DNA of 64,000 bases from Pseudeuparius sepicola. Taxonomy: Eukaryota; Arthropoda; Insecta; Coleoptera; Anthribidae. The notes beneath the pieces were generated by a model, which saw only the letters and a list, made by a program, of their open reading frames with translations, was not told where the DNA came from and ran no database searches. Positions 1 through 10,191 of the stretch are shown in pieces (position 1 is the stretch's first letter; each line of letters starts with the position of its first letter). The DNA lies in NCBI GenBank assembly GCA_963920635.1, contig OY987298.1, forward strand, positions 109,063,309 through 109,127,308, in the 5' to 3' direction. Made by a program: the position numbers and the translations under genes.

Positions 1-725
1 TTTAGTTTTTTAAGGTACGTTCTAACCTCTCCCACAGTGCAATTTGGTTTACCTAGAGTGTTTTCTTTTCTTTTCAGAGGTCTGCTAGACATTGACCTGG
101 TTTTTTGAGGGGTTTTTGGGGTTTTCTTGGTGACTTTTAACTCCACTTGACCTATGGTTGTTTGCTTTGAAGTTTATCACAAGAAGCTTTTTCTTAACTT
201 GTTTGTTGCTTGGAAGGTAAGGTTATTTATTTCACTTTTCATTAATTTACCTATAAAGTTTTTTCTAGCTTTGATGTTTTCTTACCAATATATTTTATAC
301 TGCTGAAGATGAACCCCTAGGTGGTTCGAAACATGTACAGTTTTTCAATTAAAAACTGATTGTGGAGTTTGACTGCGAGAGTTTTATTTTTATTTGTTAT
401 ATCTTTTATTATATTTTTCTTATAGATTTTTTTTATGATGGTATATTTTCCCTCAAAAAGATCGGGCTTCCACTTAATATAATCCCAATTAGCTACAAGT
501 ATAAAATGAAAACGAATTTATTTCCCTAATATGGGTACAAATAAATAATATACCACAAACGGTGCACTTTTCAAAAAATTAAATAAATTGCGTTGTGCTT
601 TTGTCTATTCCTCTGCGCAAAATGCGTAAATATGTGTAGTTTTTCCAAACAGTTCGTCCGAAAATAACGTGTTTCAAACCCGTTTTCGCGCCTCATCTAC
701 ACCACATAATAATTTTATATTAACA
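1..725. other. AT-rich stretch, no gene seen
   Basis: No convincing coding sequence. The only structured piece is a hammerhead-like motif near 303-332, listed separately. The text from about 290 to 385 (a 'CTGAAGATGAACC ... GGTTCGAAAC' pattern) resembles the end of a Penelope-like retroelement, but no open frame accompanies it here. Confidence 0.5.
303..332 (+). ncRNA. Degenerate hammerhead-ribozyme-like core
   Basis: Seen: CTGAAGA at 303-309, a 5-bp stem (GAACC at 311-315 pairing with GGTTC at 323-327) closed by a 7-nt loop, then GAAAC at 328-332. This is the CUGANGA-stem II-GAAA order of a hammerhead core, with one extra U at 310 that would disturb it. Hammerhead motifs are known in Penelope-like elements, and this window carries two Penelope-like fragments. 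Stems I and III are not convincing, so activity is unlikely and this is probably a fossil terminal repeat. Confidence 0.3.
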
Positions 726-1867
726 TACAGGGTGTCCAACTTTAAAACTGTACAAATCCGTAAAATAACATTTTTGGAGATAATCGCCTAAACTTTTTTT
801 TGTTTGACAGGCCTTCAAAAACCGCTTCTTTTGACCTTCCTGCCATTTTCAAAATGCAAATCCAGGGCCGGCTGCGATTTTTTTATACCCCCGATTTTCA
901 CGAACACCATTTAGCGATTTTTTTATTTAAAATCTGACCACACAGCGTTAATCAGAACATCCCAAAACCCTTATATACCAAATTTGAATAAAAAATATAC
1001 AGGCAGTCCTATTCTGCAGGGTGTCAAATTTGAGCAAAATAGGAATTTTAAAGGCATCTGCCAAGTCAAGTGTGCCGTGGAATCCTCTCAAAGCAGTTGA
1101 ATGGTCAACAGGAATTTTTGGAATTTTATATCAAAACCGCTCCACATACTACAAACGAAATAAATCAAAAAAATACAGGAGCCTGCCAGTCAGTAAGTCC
1201 ATATCAGTTAAGGTGGCTGGTGTACCACAACAGGAAACGCACAGAAACTTAGAAATTGACTTTGTTGAGAAAGGTCCAATAATTTAAGTTGTTTTTATTT
1301 GTTGGTTGGCATTCTGTAAAGAAATAAATTACTTTTGTGTTTATTAATATTTTTTCAATGATTCCAGAGCACATCTGACCAGTAGAAAGTTTAATAAAAA
1401 TGCAGAATTTTGAGATGGCTCAGAGAAAAATACCCTGTATATGTTTGTAGTAAATCTTTTCATGCCAACATTTTGAGTGGTTTTGTTGACCATGCAACTG
1501 TTTTGAAGGGATTCCATGACACACTTGACTCGCCAGATGTCTTTAAAATTCCTATTTTGTTCAAGTTTGACACCCTACAGAATGGAACTCCCTGCATATT
1601 TTTTGTTTAAATTTGGTATGTGGAGGTTTTAGGGTGTTCTGAAACGCTGTAGGGTCAGATTTTAAATAAAAAAATCGCTAAATGGTTTTCGTGAAAATCG
1701 GGGGTATAAAAAAATCGCAGCCGGCCATGGATTTGCATTTTGAAAATGGCAAGAAGGTCAAAAGAAGCGGTTTTTGAAGGCTTTTAAAATAAAAAAAAGT
1801 TTAGGTGATTATCTCCAAAAATAAAGATTTTACGGATTTGTACAGTTTTAAAAATGGACACCCTGTA
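726..1867. mobile_element. Long-arm hairpin MITE (TACAGGGTGTCC ends), family A
   Basis: The ends are inverted copies: TACAGGGTGTCC at 726 and GGACACCCTGTA at 1856-1867. The mirror continues for about 380 bp per arm (about 726-1105 and 1485-1867), including the block with CGGATTTGTACAG and the block with AATCGCTAAATGG. The middle (about 1110-1480) carries a segment found again at 35910-36010. No transposase is visible, and open frames inside it are accidental. Related fragments occur at about 12240-12470 and 27960-28110. It is a non-autonomous foldback-type element; superfamily not assigned. Confidence 0.8.
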
Positions 1868-2879
1868 TATATCGCTTTTGGCCCTACTGCGCACGGCAAG
1901 GCGCACGAAACGAAAAGAGATAGAATTCGCAGCTATTTTGAAACCTATATTGACAGTTTGTGTGATGGATAAATAAAAATTCGCTGGTGGCTATTTCGTA
2001 TATTTGGAAAGATATCCGAGAAATTACAAAGGTCTCCGTGTCAGGTTAAAAAATTTCCATGTCTTTTTAAAATCTGGTTTCATATTGTGGGTTTAATTCA
2101 TTTTTGGACTAAAACAAGTTATTAATTGATGTTTAGTTGTTGTCGAGGATTTACCATGGTCTGCACGTTGTAGTAAAGAAATGAATGGTCTTTATGAGTA
2201 TCTAAAAAATGCAAAGAAGCTTTTACCTCCAGACTGTGAGACTACATTCTATGGGTTATGACAAGTATGACTTTTTTTATTACATGAACCATATCTGTCA
2301 GAACAAATTAGTTAGCCTTTCCACTGTTTTGAAGTCATCAGTTTTTAGGTTTTGACATATTTTGGGAATGACTGACATACATTAGCTAGAAGCAGCAACC
2401 ACTCCATCCAAAAACTCTTGCGGATACTGGATTTAGAAATACAGAAGGTACCTACTTAGGATAAAGAGGTAGTCAATGCTGGAAGAAAAAATATTGGAAC
2501 ATGAAGAATCGGTCGCTTCAACAAGTAAACGCGTGTAGAATTAGATAAAAACTGTACAAAAAATAAAATATCACACAAAAGCGTTCTTGTTATTCTGCAA
2601 CCTTCATTTAAACCGATTTGTTCTATCTGTAAAAATTGAAGGGGGTTTCACTACTCTGCCTATACTCTACCCAATATTTGTTTATGACTCATTTCCCTGA
2701 TCCAGGAGATCCAGGACTTTGATCCCCATGATGGCTTTCAGTTTACCCTGACGTAGTAACATAATTATTGTTATTTGTGTAGCAGGGCATTGAAGTACAC
2801 CTTTTTATAACGAATGTCTATCTTATAGAATATTATGGACCGAACTGCTCATATTGAAAGATTACGTTGTTATGGGTAG
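1868..2879. other. Gap without gene
   Basis: AT-rich sequence between the hairpin element and the LINE. No open frame with a recognisable family, and no clear terminal repeats. It may contain decayed transposon sequence. Confidence 0.4.
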
Positions 2880-3089
2880 CAATTCAACAATGGAGTTGAA
2901 ATGTTAAATATAATCGTAAATCGTCTGATAAGGTCCCTGTTGATCATGCTGCCTGGGATAGAAATAACTGTTCTTCATTTATTGAGGCATCGCTTAAACT
3001 CAGGTCTGACCTCTTGACTCCGGAATAGCAATTAAGACCTGCAAAGCCATCGGCTGTTGATAATATAAATATAAATGTATCTACGAACT

Positions 3090-5885
3090 CCGCAACAAAA
3101 AAGGAATTTTATCTGTACTATCAAAATACAAGAGGACTTCGCAGTAAAACTTCAATTATATTTAACTCAATATGTTCTAGCGCGTATGATGATATTGCTC
3201 TCACTGAAACCTCCTTAGATCAGTCAATTCTTACCGCTGAAATTTTTCTTGGTAACTACACGGTATTTCGGTCGGATCGTGACTATCAAGCGCTGAACTG
3301 CACTAAGGGAGGTGGAGTGGCTATTGAAGTTCGAAGTGAGTATTTTCCTCAGTTGGTAAAAACTAATGATAACCCACTATTCAATATGTTAACCGCTAAA
3401 TTAGATGTAATTATAGTTACGTTGCAGTATGGTTTTTGCAGGTTGTGCATTGTGTGTGTGTATATATTCAGCCTCAGGCACCTGTGGTGGAATACGTTCG
3501 CTTCACCGAAGCACTGGAGTCGCTTGTTTGCTTGTGCGAACGCGATATTATCCTTGTCGGGGATTTCAATATACCTGAATATGGTCGATTTGTGGCGACG
3601 GGGGATACGAGTGGTCGTATTATTTTTGAATCAGTATAACTATGTCTATAATGATAACGACAGGTTACTGGATTTGGTCTGGAGTAACCTCACTTGTTCT
3701 GTGGAGCATTCGATGGATCCACTTGTGACCGAAGATTCTCCCCATCCCGCTCTTGATATAGTGGCTGTGCCGGTTAGGGTCAAAAGGAGACAGATTCCTG
3801 AGAATGATTTGACAGGCTTGTATAATTTTCGCAAGGCAAATTTTCCGTTGCTCTATGAAAACCTTTCTAAAATGTCTTGGGACCCTCTATACGGCATAGA
3901 TGACGTCGAAGTTGCCTGCAGTTATTTCTATAGTGAACAAAAGCATGTATTTGATTGCTGTGTTCCCAAGTATACTCATGTCATTAAACGAAACTACCCC
4001 CTCTGGTACGACAAGAATATTATCAATAACTTGAAATTAAAATCTATAGCGTTTAAGAGGTATAAAAAATACAGCGATTCCAACGCTCTGGCTGACTATC
4101 AAAGACTAAGATCGCTCATAAAACTTCACACGGATATTGCTTACAGGAACTATATTCGTGGCTGCGAGGAATCTATCGCTGGAAGTGCGTCTAAATTTTG
4201 GAGTTTTATTAATACCTACTAGGAACGGTAATCCCTCCATTCCAAACCATATGACATACAACGGCGAAACGCTGACCTCTAGTAGTGAAGTGAGTAACGC
4301 TTTTGCGAAGTTCTTTGGTGAATCATATGTGCAATCGTCGGTAACTGCTGACAACCTTAATATATCGAATAGTCCTAACCTTCATATCCCTGCTGTTACA
4401 GAATCTGACGTTATTAAAGCATCAAAAAAACCTAAATCCAAATTTACTTCGGGACCCGACCAAATTCCGTCCTTTTTGGTACGTGATTGTGCCACTGTTT
4501 TTGCCCGACCTCTAACAAAGCTTATTGCACTAAGTTTGAAATCTGGACGATTTCCTTCTCTTTGGAAACTGTCAAAAGTAACACCGGTATTTAAGAAGGC
4601 AGATCGGAGTGATGTTGTGAATTATAGACCTATAACAATTATCTGCAACTTTGCTAAGTTATTCGAAATTCTCTTATATGATCATGTATACTTTCATGTA
4701 AAAAATCAGATTACTGAACATCAGCATGGGTTTATGAGAGGTCGCTCTACCACTACTAATCTTATTCTAATTACCCAATACATAGCAGACTCTATGGACA
4801 ACCAGATGCAAACAGATGTCATCTATACAGATTTCAGTAAGGCTTTCGACAGATTGGACCACTCTATCCTTGCTATCTACAAACTTGGCATGTTTGGGTT
4901 ATCCAGAACATTTTTAGATCCTATGTAACAGACAGGCAACAATATGTCATCTGTAATGGTGCCAGATCTGTCGTATACCCTGCTACATCTGGAGTCCCCC
5001 AGGGTTCAAATCTTGGCCCACTTTTATTTATCATGTTTATCAATGACATTGCTATGGTTCTAGACATAAACTACTTAATATATACGGACGACCTTAAAAT
5101 GTATTCTTCAGTGTGTAATATACGTGACTGTATTTCTCTGCAAAGGAATATCGCAAAGATTAATTTATGGTGTCATGAAAATCGACTCCCCCTCAATCCC
5201 GACAAGTGTAGTGTCATGTCATATTTTTGAAAGCTGAATCTATATTATTCGATTATGAGCTTGATAACGTCATACTTTCACGGTCTAAAACGATTACTGA
5301 CCTTGGGGTAGTCTTCGATCAAAAACTCACTTTCTCTGACCGCATAGAATCGGTCGTCGCGATTTTCTTGATACTTCCACTATCAAAATTCTATACCTTT
5401 CTTTTGTAAGATCTAAGGTTGAGTACGCCTCACTTGTGTGGTGCCCCTACCATCAATTGTATATCAACGATTTGGAAAAGGTCCAAAGGCGCTTTCTCAA
5501 ATACCTCTCCTATAAACAGGATAACAGATATCCTGAGATTGGTACGCCTCATAATGAATTGCTATCGAGACATAGTATGAACAGTCTACAGGTGAGACGA
5601 TCTAGTTGCTCGGTAGTTTTTTACAGAAACTTATTTTAAATGTGGTTGATTTCCCTTACCTACTTGTTAGAAAATTTAAATTTTTTGGTTCCACGACTCA
5701 CGACTCGTAGAGATCAAACATTCTATCCCGGAAGGCCTAGGCTGAATGTGCTAAAGTTCTTGCCGGTGCACAGAATTTGCAACAATTATGACGCAATTTG
5801 TTTTAATGTTGACATTTTCAATTCTAGTAAAAATATTATAGCATCATACATCCGATCAAGTGAGTTGAGTGACGGGGATGCCTGA
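3090..5885 (+). pseudogene. LINE endonuclease/reverse transcriptase, multiply frameshifted
   Basis: The coding region is spread over several frames (3317-4222, 3436-3639, 4137-4928, 5033-5230, 5227-5409, 5436-5639, 5640-5885), so it is dead. Endonuclease (AP-type) signs are YQNTRGLRSKT near 3120, LTETSLD near 3205 and GDFNIPEYG near 3555. Reverse transcriptase signs are GPDQIPSFL near 4455, DFSKAFDRLDHSIL near 4830, SGVPQGSNLGPLLF near 4990 and the catalytic box YTDD near 5080, where Y/F-A-D-D is usual. After the RT comes the usual LINE 'thumb' text (CPYHQLYINDLEKVQRRF near 5445). The Thr at the second catalytic-box position is likely decay. Confidence 0.8.
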
Positions 5886-6152
5886 GTATTTGAACGTTTC
5901 ATTATCAGATTTCTTACTTTTGATGTAATAAAATCAATTATGACTTTTAGTATATATATTTTGTTTACTTTTATCTATTTTGTTTGCAGCTCATCAATTT
6001 CGAATATTGTTATTATAACCGGCTTTTTATATATTCTTTGTGTATACTCTATATTGTGTAAAGTAATATTTGTCCCACATTTCCCATAGTAATTATTGTT
6101 ATATTTTATATGGGCATGCTTTGCCACCCTGTAATTGGCTTGCTGTTGGGTG

Positions 6153-6184
6153 ATGTAAATAAATAAATAAAATAAATAAATAAA
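6153..6184 (+). repeat. (AAAT)n tail of LINE
   Basis: A run of TAAA/AAAT units directly after the conserved 3' segment of the LINE. It marks the retrotransposon 3' terminus. Confidence 0.75.
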
Positions 6185-7289
6185 TTATACTTTATTGGTC
6201 TGGCCACAGCCGACTCCACCCCCTGTCAGTTGATTTTACAAGGAATTTAACAGAATCAATTTGTGTAGTACGGGTAGTGCTGCTATCGTCGCCAGATTGC
6301 TACGTAGGGGCAGTGGGTGGAAACAGACAGCCCGAAGTGCTGGCGACAACTTTTTTATAAATTTGTTTTGTTTGTGAAAATTGAATTCTAAATGTTCGAA
6401 GTGAAGAATCGTTCCTTTACAATTTCAAGCCTCAAGATACCTAGAACCGTCGAGGGAAGCTAGAATCTGGCTGTAAGTCATAACTTAAAATAGCTAGGTT
6501 TTCTTTGCTTGACGGCAAGCGGTGAAGTTGTAGGTATTCGTTTTGGGCTTTCCAAAGGGCGAAAATTTAAGAATGAAATGATTAAGGGCCAATTGCATAT
6601 ACAAACTAAAGTACCCTATAAAATTAAAGGAGCTTTTTAACAATCCAGCCATGGTTTAGTATTGTTGTAAAAGTTTCTTTACCTAAAAGTCAAAAGATAA
6701 TTTTGTTGACTGTACTATGAAATTGACGCTGCCATTTCAATCAGAAGAGATTACTCTCCTTCACAACATGCTGTTCTCTGTTCACTTGTTGCTTATATTT
6801 TTATGAAAATTTAATTATAAGGGAATATAGGTAATCATCATTTGCCTGATGGCACACTTTGCGAAAAATTCTCACAAAAATTCGACTTACAACGCCCCCC
6901 CCCCCCCCCCCGGGCAATGACAGTACAAGTTGTTTTATCTCCTAAGTATTTTTTGCTTGTTTTTGTTTCATATATTATTTGACTCGTTGGTTTATTAGAA
7001 GTATGAAAATAAAAGAGTACCTAATTGTTTTCTTTTCACCTTTTTTTTCAGGTAAAATAAAATTGCGATAAAAAACATTGAAATGCTGATCATTGTCTTG
7101 AGAAAAAAATTGAAGGTGCCCCCTTGTTTCTGAAGTCACGCGACACCACTGTTTTATTGTCTGTTAAACAAACGTACCTACTTACTTAGGTACCCAATTA
7201 TTGAAACAAAGTTAACAAATGTATCTAATTATAATTAAAAAGAGGGTGGAACATTTATTAGAAAATATAAACTAAGGCAAAGTACAGAC
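6185..7289. other. Gap without gene; poly-C tract and possible hAT end
   Basis: No gene seen. A homopolymer of roughly 18 C lies at about 6894-6911. On the minus strand, CAGTGGTGTCGCG begins near 7152 and resembles the CAGTG-type terminus of a hAT element. No matching left end or target duplication was found. Confidence 0.4.
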
Positions 7290-7480
7290 TGCTCTAGACT
7301 GCATAGACCCGTTGAACCGTGCCGCTGCGGCGTTGCCACATGTTTGCACAGGGCTTGTAAACTTGAAAAGTTTGTGCCCGGGCTTTGAATATCTGGTCAC
7401 GTTTGACGGGTAACGAGCCCGTCTGACGTTTGATCCTCAGATATCGGCAAGGCAAAGTTATAGAAAAATCGTACAATAAT
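7290..7480 (-). repeat. SINE-like dispersed repeat, possible 5S-derived relative
   Basis: Read on the minus strand, its first ~110 nt (7480-7370) match, with changes, 51785-51660; both share TCAAACGTCAGACG and end in CGTACAATAAT on the + strand. Further on it has GGCAACGCCGCAGCGGCACG followed by GTTCAACGGGT. This parallels the box A/box C region of the 5S-like SINE copies at 46.8 and 51.4 kb. The relationship is by eye and weaker than between those two. The LTR element beginning at 7481 abuts or interrupts it. Confidence 0.4.
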
Positions 7481-7705
7481 TGTAATAATAAGATATTCTT
7501 GGAGGGAATAGGAAAAGATGTTATTGGTTCACATACCTATATTGAACTCTGTCTTGAGGTTTACAAAATATACATGATGAGACAATATTGCTGAGTATGA
7601 ATTATAGGTAATTGTGTCAACGCTTAGTTGGCTATTAAGAATGATACTTACAAATAACAATGATTATACATACTGTCCATAGGTACACTCTGTACCTTTA
7701 CCACA
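7481..7705 (-). repeat. 3' LTR of the 7.5-9.7 kb element
   Basis: It is a 225-bp near-identical copy of 9509-9733 and has TG...CA termini in minus orientation. Confidence 0.85.
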
Positions 7706-8039
7706 CTTTCCCTGTTTGAGAAAAAAAAAATTGTAGTAGGTATGCGAAAAAATTTTTTTTCACTAATTCTCTAAAATTATCCCAATATTTCCCTCTATTC
7801 TTAACTTATTTATGACGTCATAATATAAAGTAGTAAAGCATATAATATAATAAGTAAGTTAATATCATTATTAAGTAGATAAAATTACAAGATAAAATAA
7901 AAATAATAAGTAAAAGTAATATATATGTTGAAATAATGTGTACCCTATTTATAGTATTTCTTAATTCTATTTTTATGTACAAGCATAGGTTTATTTTTAT
8001 CATTAATTAATACATTTGGTGAGTCATTATGGATGACAG

Positions 8040-9122
8040 AATAAGGGCCAGTGTACAGAGCGTCATATTTTGTACCTGATTCATTCCTCAATAGCACCTG
8101 GTCACCTTTTTCTAATATCATAGTTTTGGAGTTTTCATCAATATGATTTTTCCTTTTAATTTTTGACTCGATTAGATTATTTTTTGCGTCTTGGCATGAC
8201 TGTTGTAAACGATATTTTAATTCCTTTGGATAATCATCGAATGTATAAAGCGGATAAACTATATTTTGTATATTAGAAGGAATTCTACAAGGCTTTCCGA
8301 AAACTAACTCGAATGGAGTGTACTTAGTTTCTGTATGAACGGTATTGTGTTAAACGAAAAACACCAGAACTGGATCCATGAGCTCCATGTATTTGGATGT
8401 TTGGCTACTTGGATTCTTAAATAGTTTCCTAAACATTTATGCGAATTTTCAAGCGATCCGATTGATTCATATGCTGTAGACTGTAACTTCTTGATTTTTA
8501 AAATATTACATATTTCTTTGAAAACATTTGCCATAAATTCAGATCCTTGATCAGTTGCTATAGCATCGCAAATACCAAATTTAAGAATAAAATTTTCCAC
8601 AAAAGATTTTGCTACCGTTACGGCTTCTTTATTTTCTAAAGGATAACACACCACAAATTTGCTCAGTTCGCATTGTATTGTTAAAATATAGCGATTGTTC
8701 TCTATATATTGTTCTAATGGACCTACTATATATAAGAATATTTTTTGAAAAGCTGATGCCGTTGTAGTAATGGACATTTGAGGAACAAGTGACGTAGCCG
8801 TCTTTAAATCAAATTTTTCCCCCATGGTCGCAATGCTTGAACTACTCTGTACTCTGTCCTTCAAAATTGCATCTATCTCCACAAAATACCTGTCTACAGT
8901 AAATATACACTCTTTTATAGCTGTTAAGTACGAAATTTTTTCCGGATTCTTGTTTATCTTATTTCTAATATCTGACAAATTTTCCCTAAAACTTATTAAC
9001 TTAGCTAACTTACGATTATTTAAGTTTATGTCCTGTCTACGTTCTAAACTGTCTTTTGATAAATTTTTTCTAAACCCTTTTACTTCTTCGACGAGTTTAC
9101 TAAGACCTTCTGGAATTACCAT
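8040..9122 (-). pseudogene. Gag N-terminus fused to integrase (deletion product)
   Basis: The open frame 8304-9122 begins with a charged, helical, Gag-like ~90 residues (KLVEEVKGFRKNLSKDSL) and then passes directly into an integrase catalytic core (VGPLEQYIENNRYILTIQ; ATDQGSEFMANVFKEI). Everything normally between Gag and the integrase core is absent. After a frameshift near 8300, the rest of integrase and its C-terminal region (GDQVLLRNESGTKYDALYTG near 8050-8110) continue in another frame. The first Asp of the core is not obvious (VGPLEQY, where a D-x-x-G-P-L pattern is usual), while TDQGSEF keeps the second. No envelope gene is seen. It is a transposon remnant, not a host gene. Confidence 0.75.
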
Positions 9123-9179
9123 TGACGCTGTACTCTATCCAAGCTTATACCATAACCATTTGTTTAACCATAATAATTA

Positions 9180-9235
9180 TTGTAATACTCATAATATCCA
9201 TATCCATAATATCCATATCCATAATATTATACGTG
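9180..9235. repeat. Short tandem repeat inside the LTR element
   Basis: CCATAATATCCATAT-like units repeat about four times between the Gag-like start and the 5' LTR. Read on the minus strand it would encode a Tyr/Gly- or Met/Asp-rich stretch, depending on frame. Confidence 0.6.
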
Positions 9236-9508
9236 CTCTTGACTTCTTGAAATCTCTTTCCTTATCTTTCGTTCCATCGATTGTTTACACCGTATCCATA
9301 CAATCCATAACAGTACTCCAACAGCTATCGCTAATAGTAGCAAGCTTACCATATCTTACATGGAACCAAACTTAGCAGAATTCGTTTGTCCACCACTGTT
9401 TCCAGCTTGCGTAATGATAACTTCTTCTTTGCTTTCTTTTCCTCCCATATTTAGATTACACACTGCCAATATCTTTTACTTTTATATCCTGAACTGGCAG
9501 GGTCGCCA

Positions 9509-9733
9509 TGTAATAATAAGATATTCTTGGAGGGAATAGGAAAAGATGTTATTGGTTCACATACCTATATTTAACTCTGTCTTGAGGTTTACAAAATATA
9601 CATGATGAGACAATATTGCTGAGTATGAATTATAGGTAATTGTGTCAACGCTTAGTTGGCTATTAAGAATGATACTTACAAATAACAATGATTATACATA
9701 CTGTCCATAGGTACAGTCTGTACCTTTACCACA
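9509..9733 (-). repeat. 5' LTR of the 7.5-9.7 kb element
   Basis: It is a 225-bp partner of 7481-7705. Differences seen are ATTTAAC versus ATTGAAC and TACAGTCTG versus TACACTCTG. The primer-binding-like site follows immediately in minus orientation. Confidence 0.85.
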
Positions 9734-9822
9734 CAATACTGACTTAGATATTTAGTGCCAATTTCTGAGCTTTTAATACCGATTTTAAAAAATATACTGT
9801 ATAAACCTACTCGAGTATATTT

Positions 9823-10179
9823 TTATACGTTACAACCTGAAAGCAGTCCGTCGTAATCCGCCACAATTGCCGTTCCATTTGTACCCACATAGTGCACCAT
9901 TTTCCTGATGAACACTCCTCGCCCCCTAATCCAAATTCCTTGTAAAAACGTTTTCGCAGACGACGGTGACGGCCCGAAGGCGAGCATTGTTTGGATAGGT
10001 CGATTCCTGGCAAACACCGACTCTGGCGTTGTTCTAATAAAATTTACTTGGGCGACGACCGTATCTATCCTTTCCTTGGCGAAGGTAGAGGCCCTGTCTA
10101 TAATTTCCGGCGGGCGGCCTATTATAATGTAACGAACACCTTGGTTTGGATTTTCGAATAACAATGCTCTGGAAAGATC
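9823..10179 (-). CDS. Orphan open frame, unknown function
   Basis: About 118 codons are open on the minus strand after a TAG, ending at a stop near 9823. Base composition is noticeably more GC-rich and codon-like than the surroundings. Peptide pieces visible are GVRYIIIGRPPEIIDR and SVFARNRPIQTMLAFG. I recognise no domain, signal peptide or zinc ligand set. A pyrimidine-AG lies just upstream (CTTTCCAG at about 10171-10178 on the minus strand) and CAG|GTTGTA near 9836, so it could be an internal exon rather than a complete gene, although no single frame choice confirms this. The + strand also has a shorter open frame here. Coding status is uncertain. Confidence 0.25.
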   Translation of the reverse strand, partial: DLSRALLFENPNQGVRYIIIGRPPEIIDRASTFAKERIDTVVAQVNFIRTTPESVFARNRPIQTMLAFGPSPSSAKTFLQGIWIRGRGVFIRKMVHYVGTNGTAIVADYDGLLSGCNV

Positions 10180-10191
10180 CTAAGCTCGGAA

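Larger units (their letters stand above)
2880..6184 (+). mobile_element. Decayed non-LTR retrotransposon (Jockey/CR1-like LINE)
   Basis: An endonuclease region, a reverse transcriptase region and a simple-repeat tail appear in that order on the + strand. The left end is approximate: endonuclease-like reading starts near 3100, and the upstream part may be ORF1 or 5' UTR remnant. The 3' end is marked by a TGTAATTGGCTTGCTGTTGG segment followed by (AAAT)n-like repeats at about 6153-6184. Clade assignment rests on the style of the RT motifs only. A second, better preserved relative lies inverted at 40376-41706. Confidence 0.8.
7481..9733 (-). mobile_element. Internally deleted Ty3/Gypsy-like LTR retrotransposon
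   Basis: Two 225-bp direct repeats flank 1.8 kb of retroviral-type coding remnants read on the minus strand. By eye the LTRs differ at only two positions, so the insertion is recent. On the minus strand each LTR starts TGTGGTAAAGG and ends TTATTACA. The 5' LTR is followed by TGGCGACCCTGCC, a plausible tRNA primer-binding site (9496-9508). The 3' LTR is preceded by the purine-rich AAACAGGGAAAG (about 7706-7717). Protease, reverse transcriptase and RNase H are missing, so it could only move with proteins from another copy. No clean target duplication was found. Confidence 0.85.

Noticed and set aside
6894..6911. Poly-C tract as a biological signal
   Set aside because: A homopolymer run with no context; may also be length-uncertain in sequencing.
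9180..9235. Possible CRISPR-like array of CCATAATATCCATAT units
   Set aside because: Units are contiguous without spacers and lie inside a retrotransposon; simple tandem repeat in a eukaryotic genome.
7481..9733. Target-site duplication for the young LTR element
   Set aside because: Flanks AATAAT and CAATAC do not match convincingly at 4-6 bp, so none was annotated.
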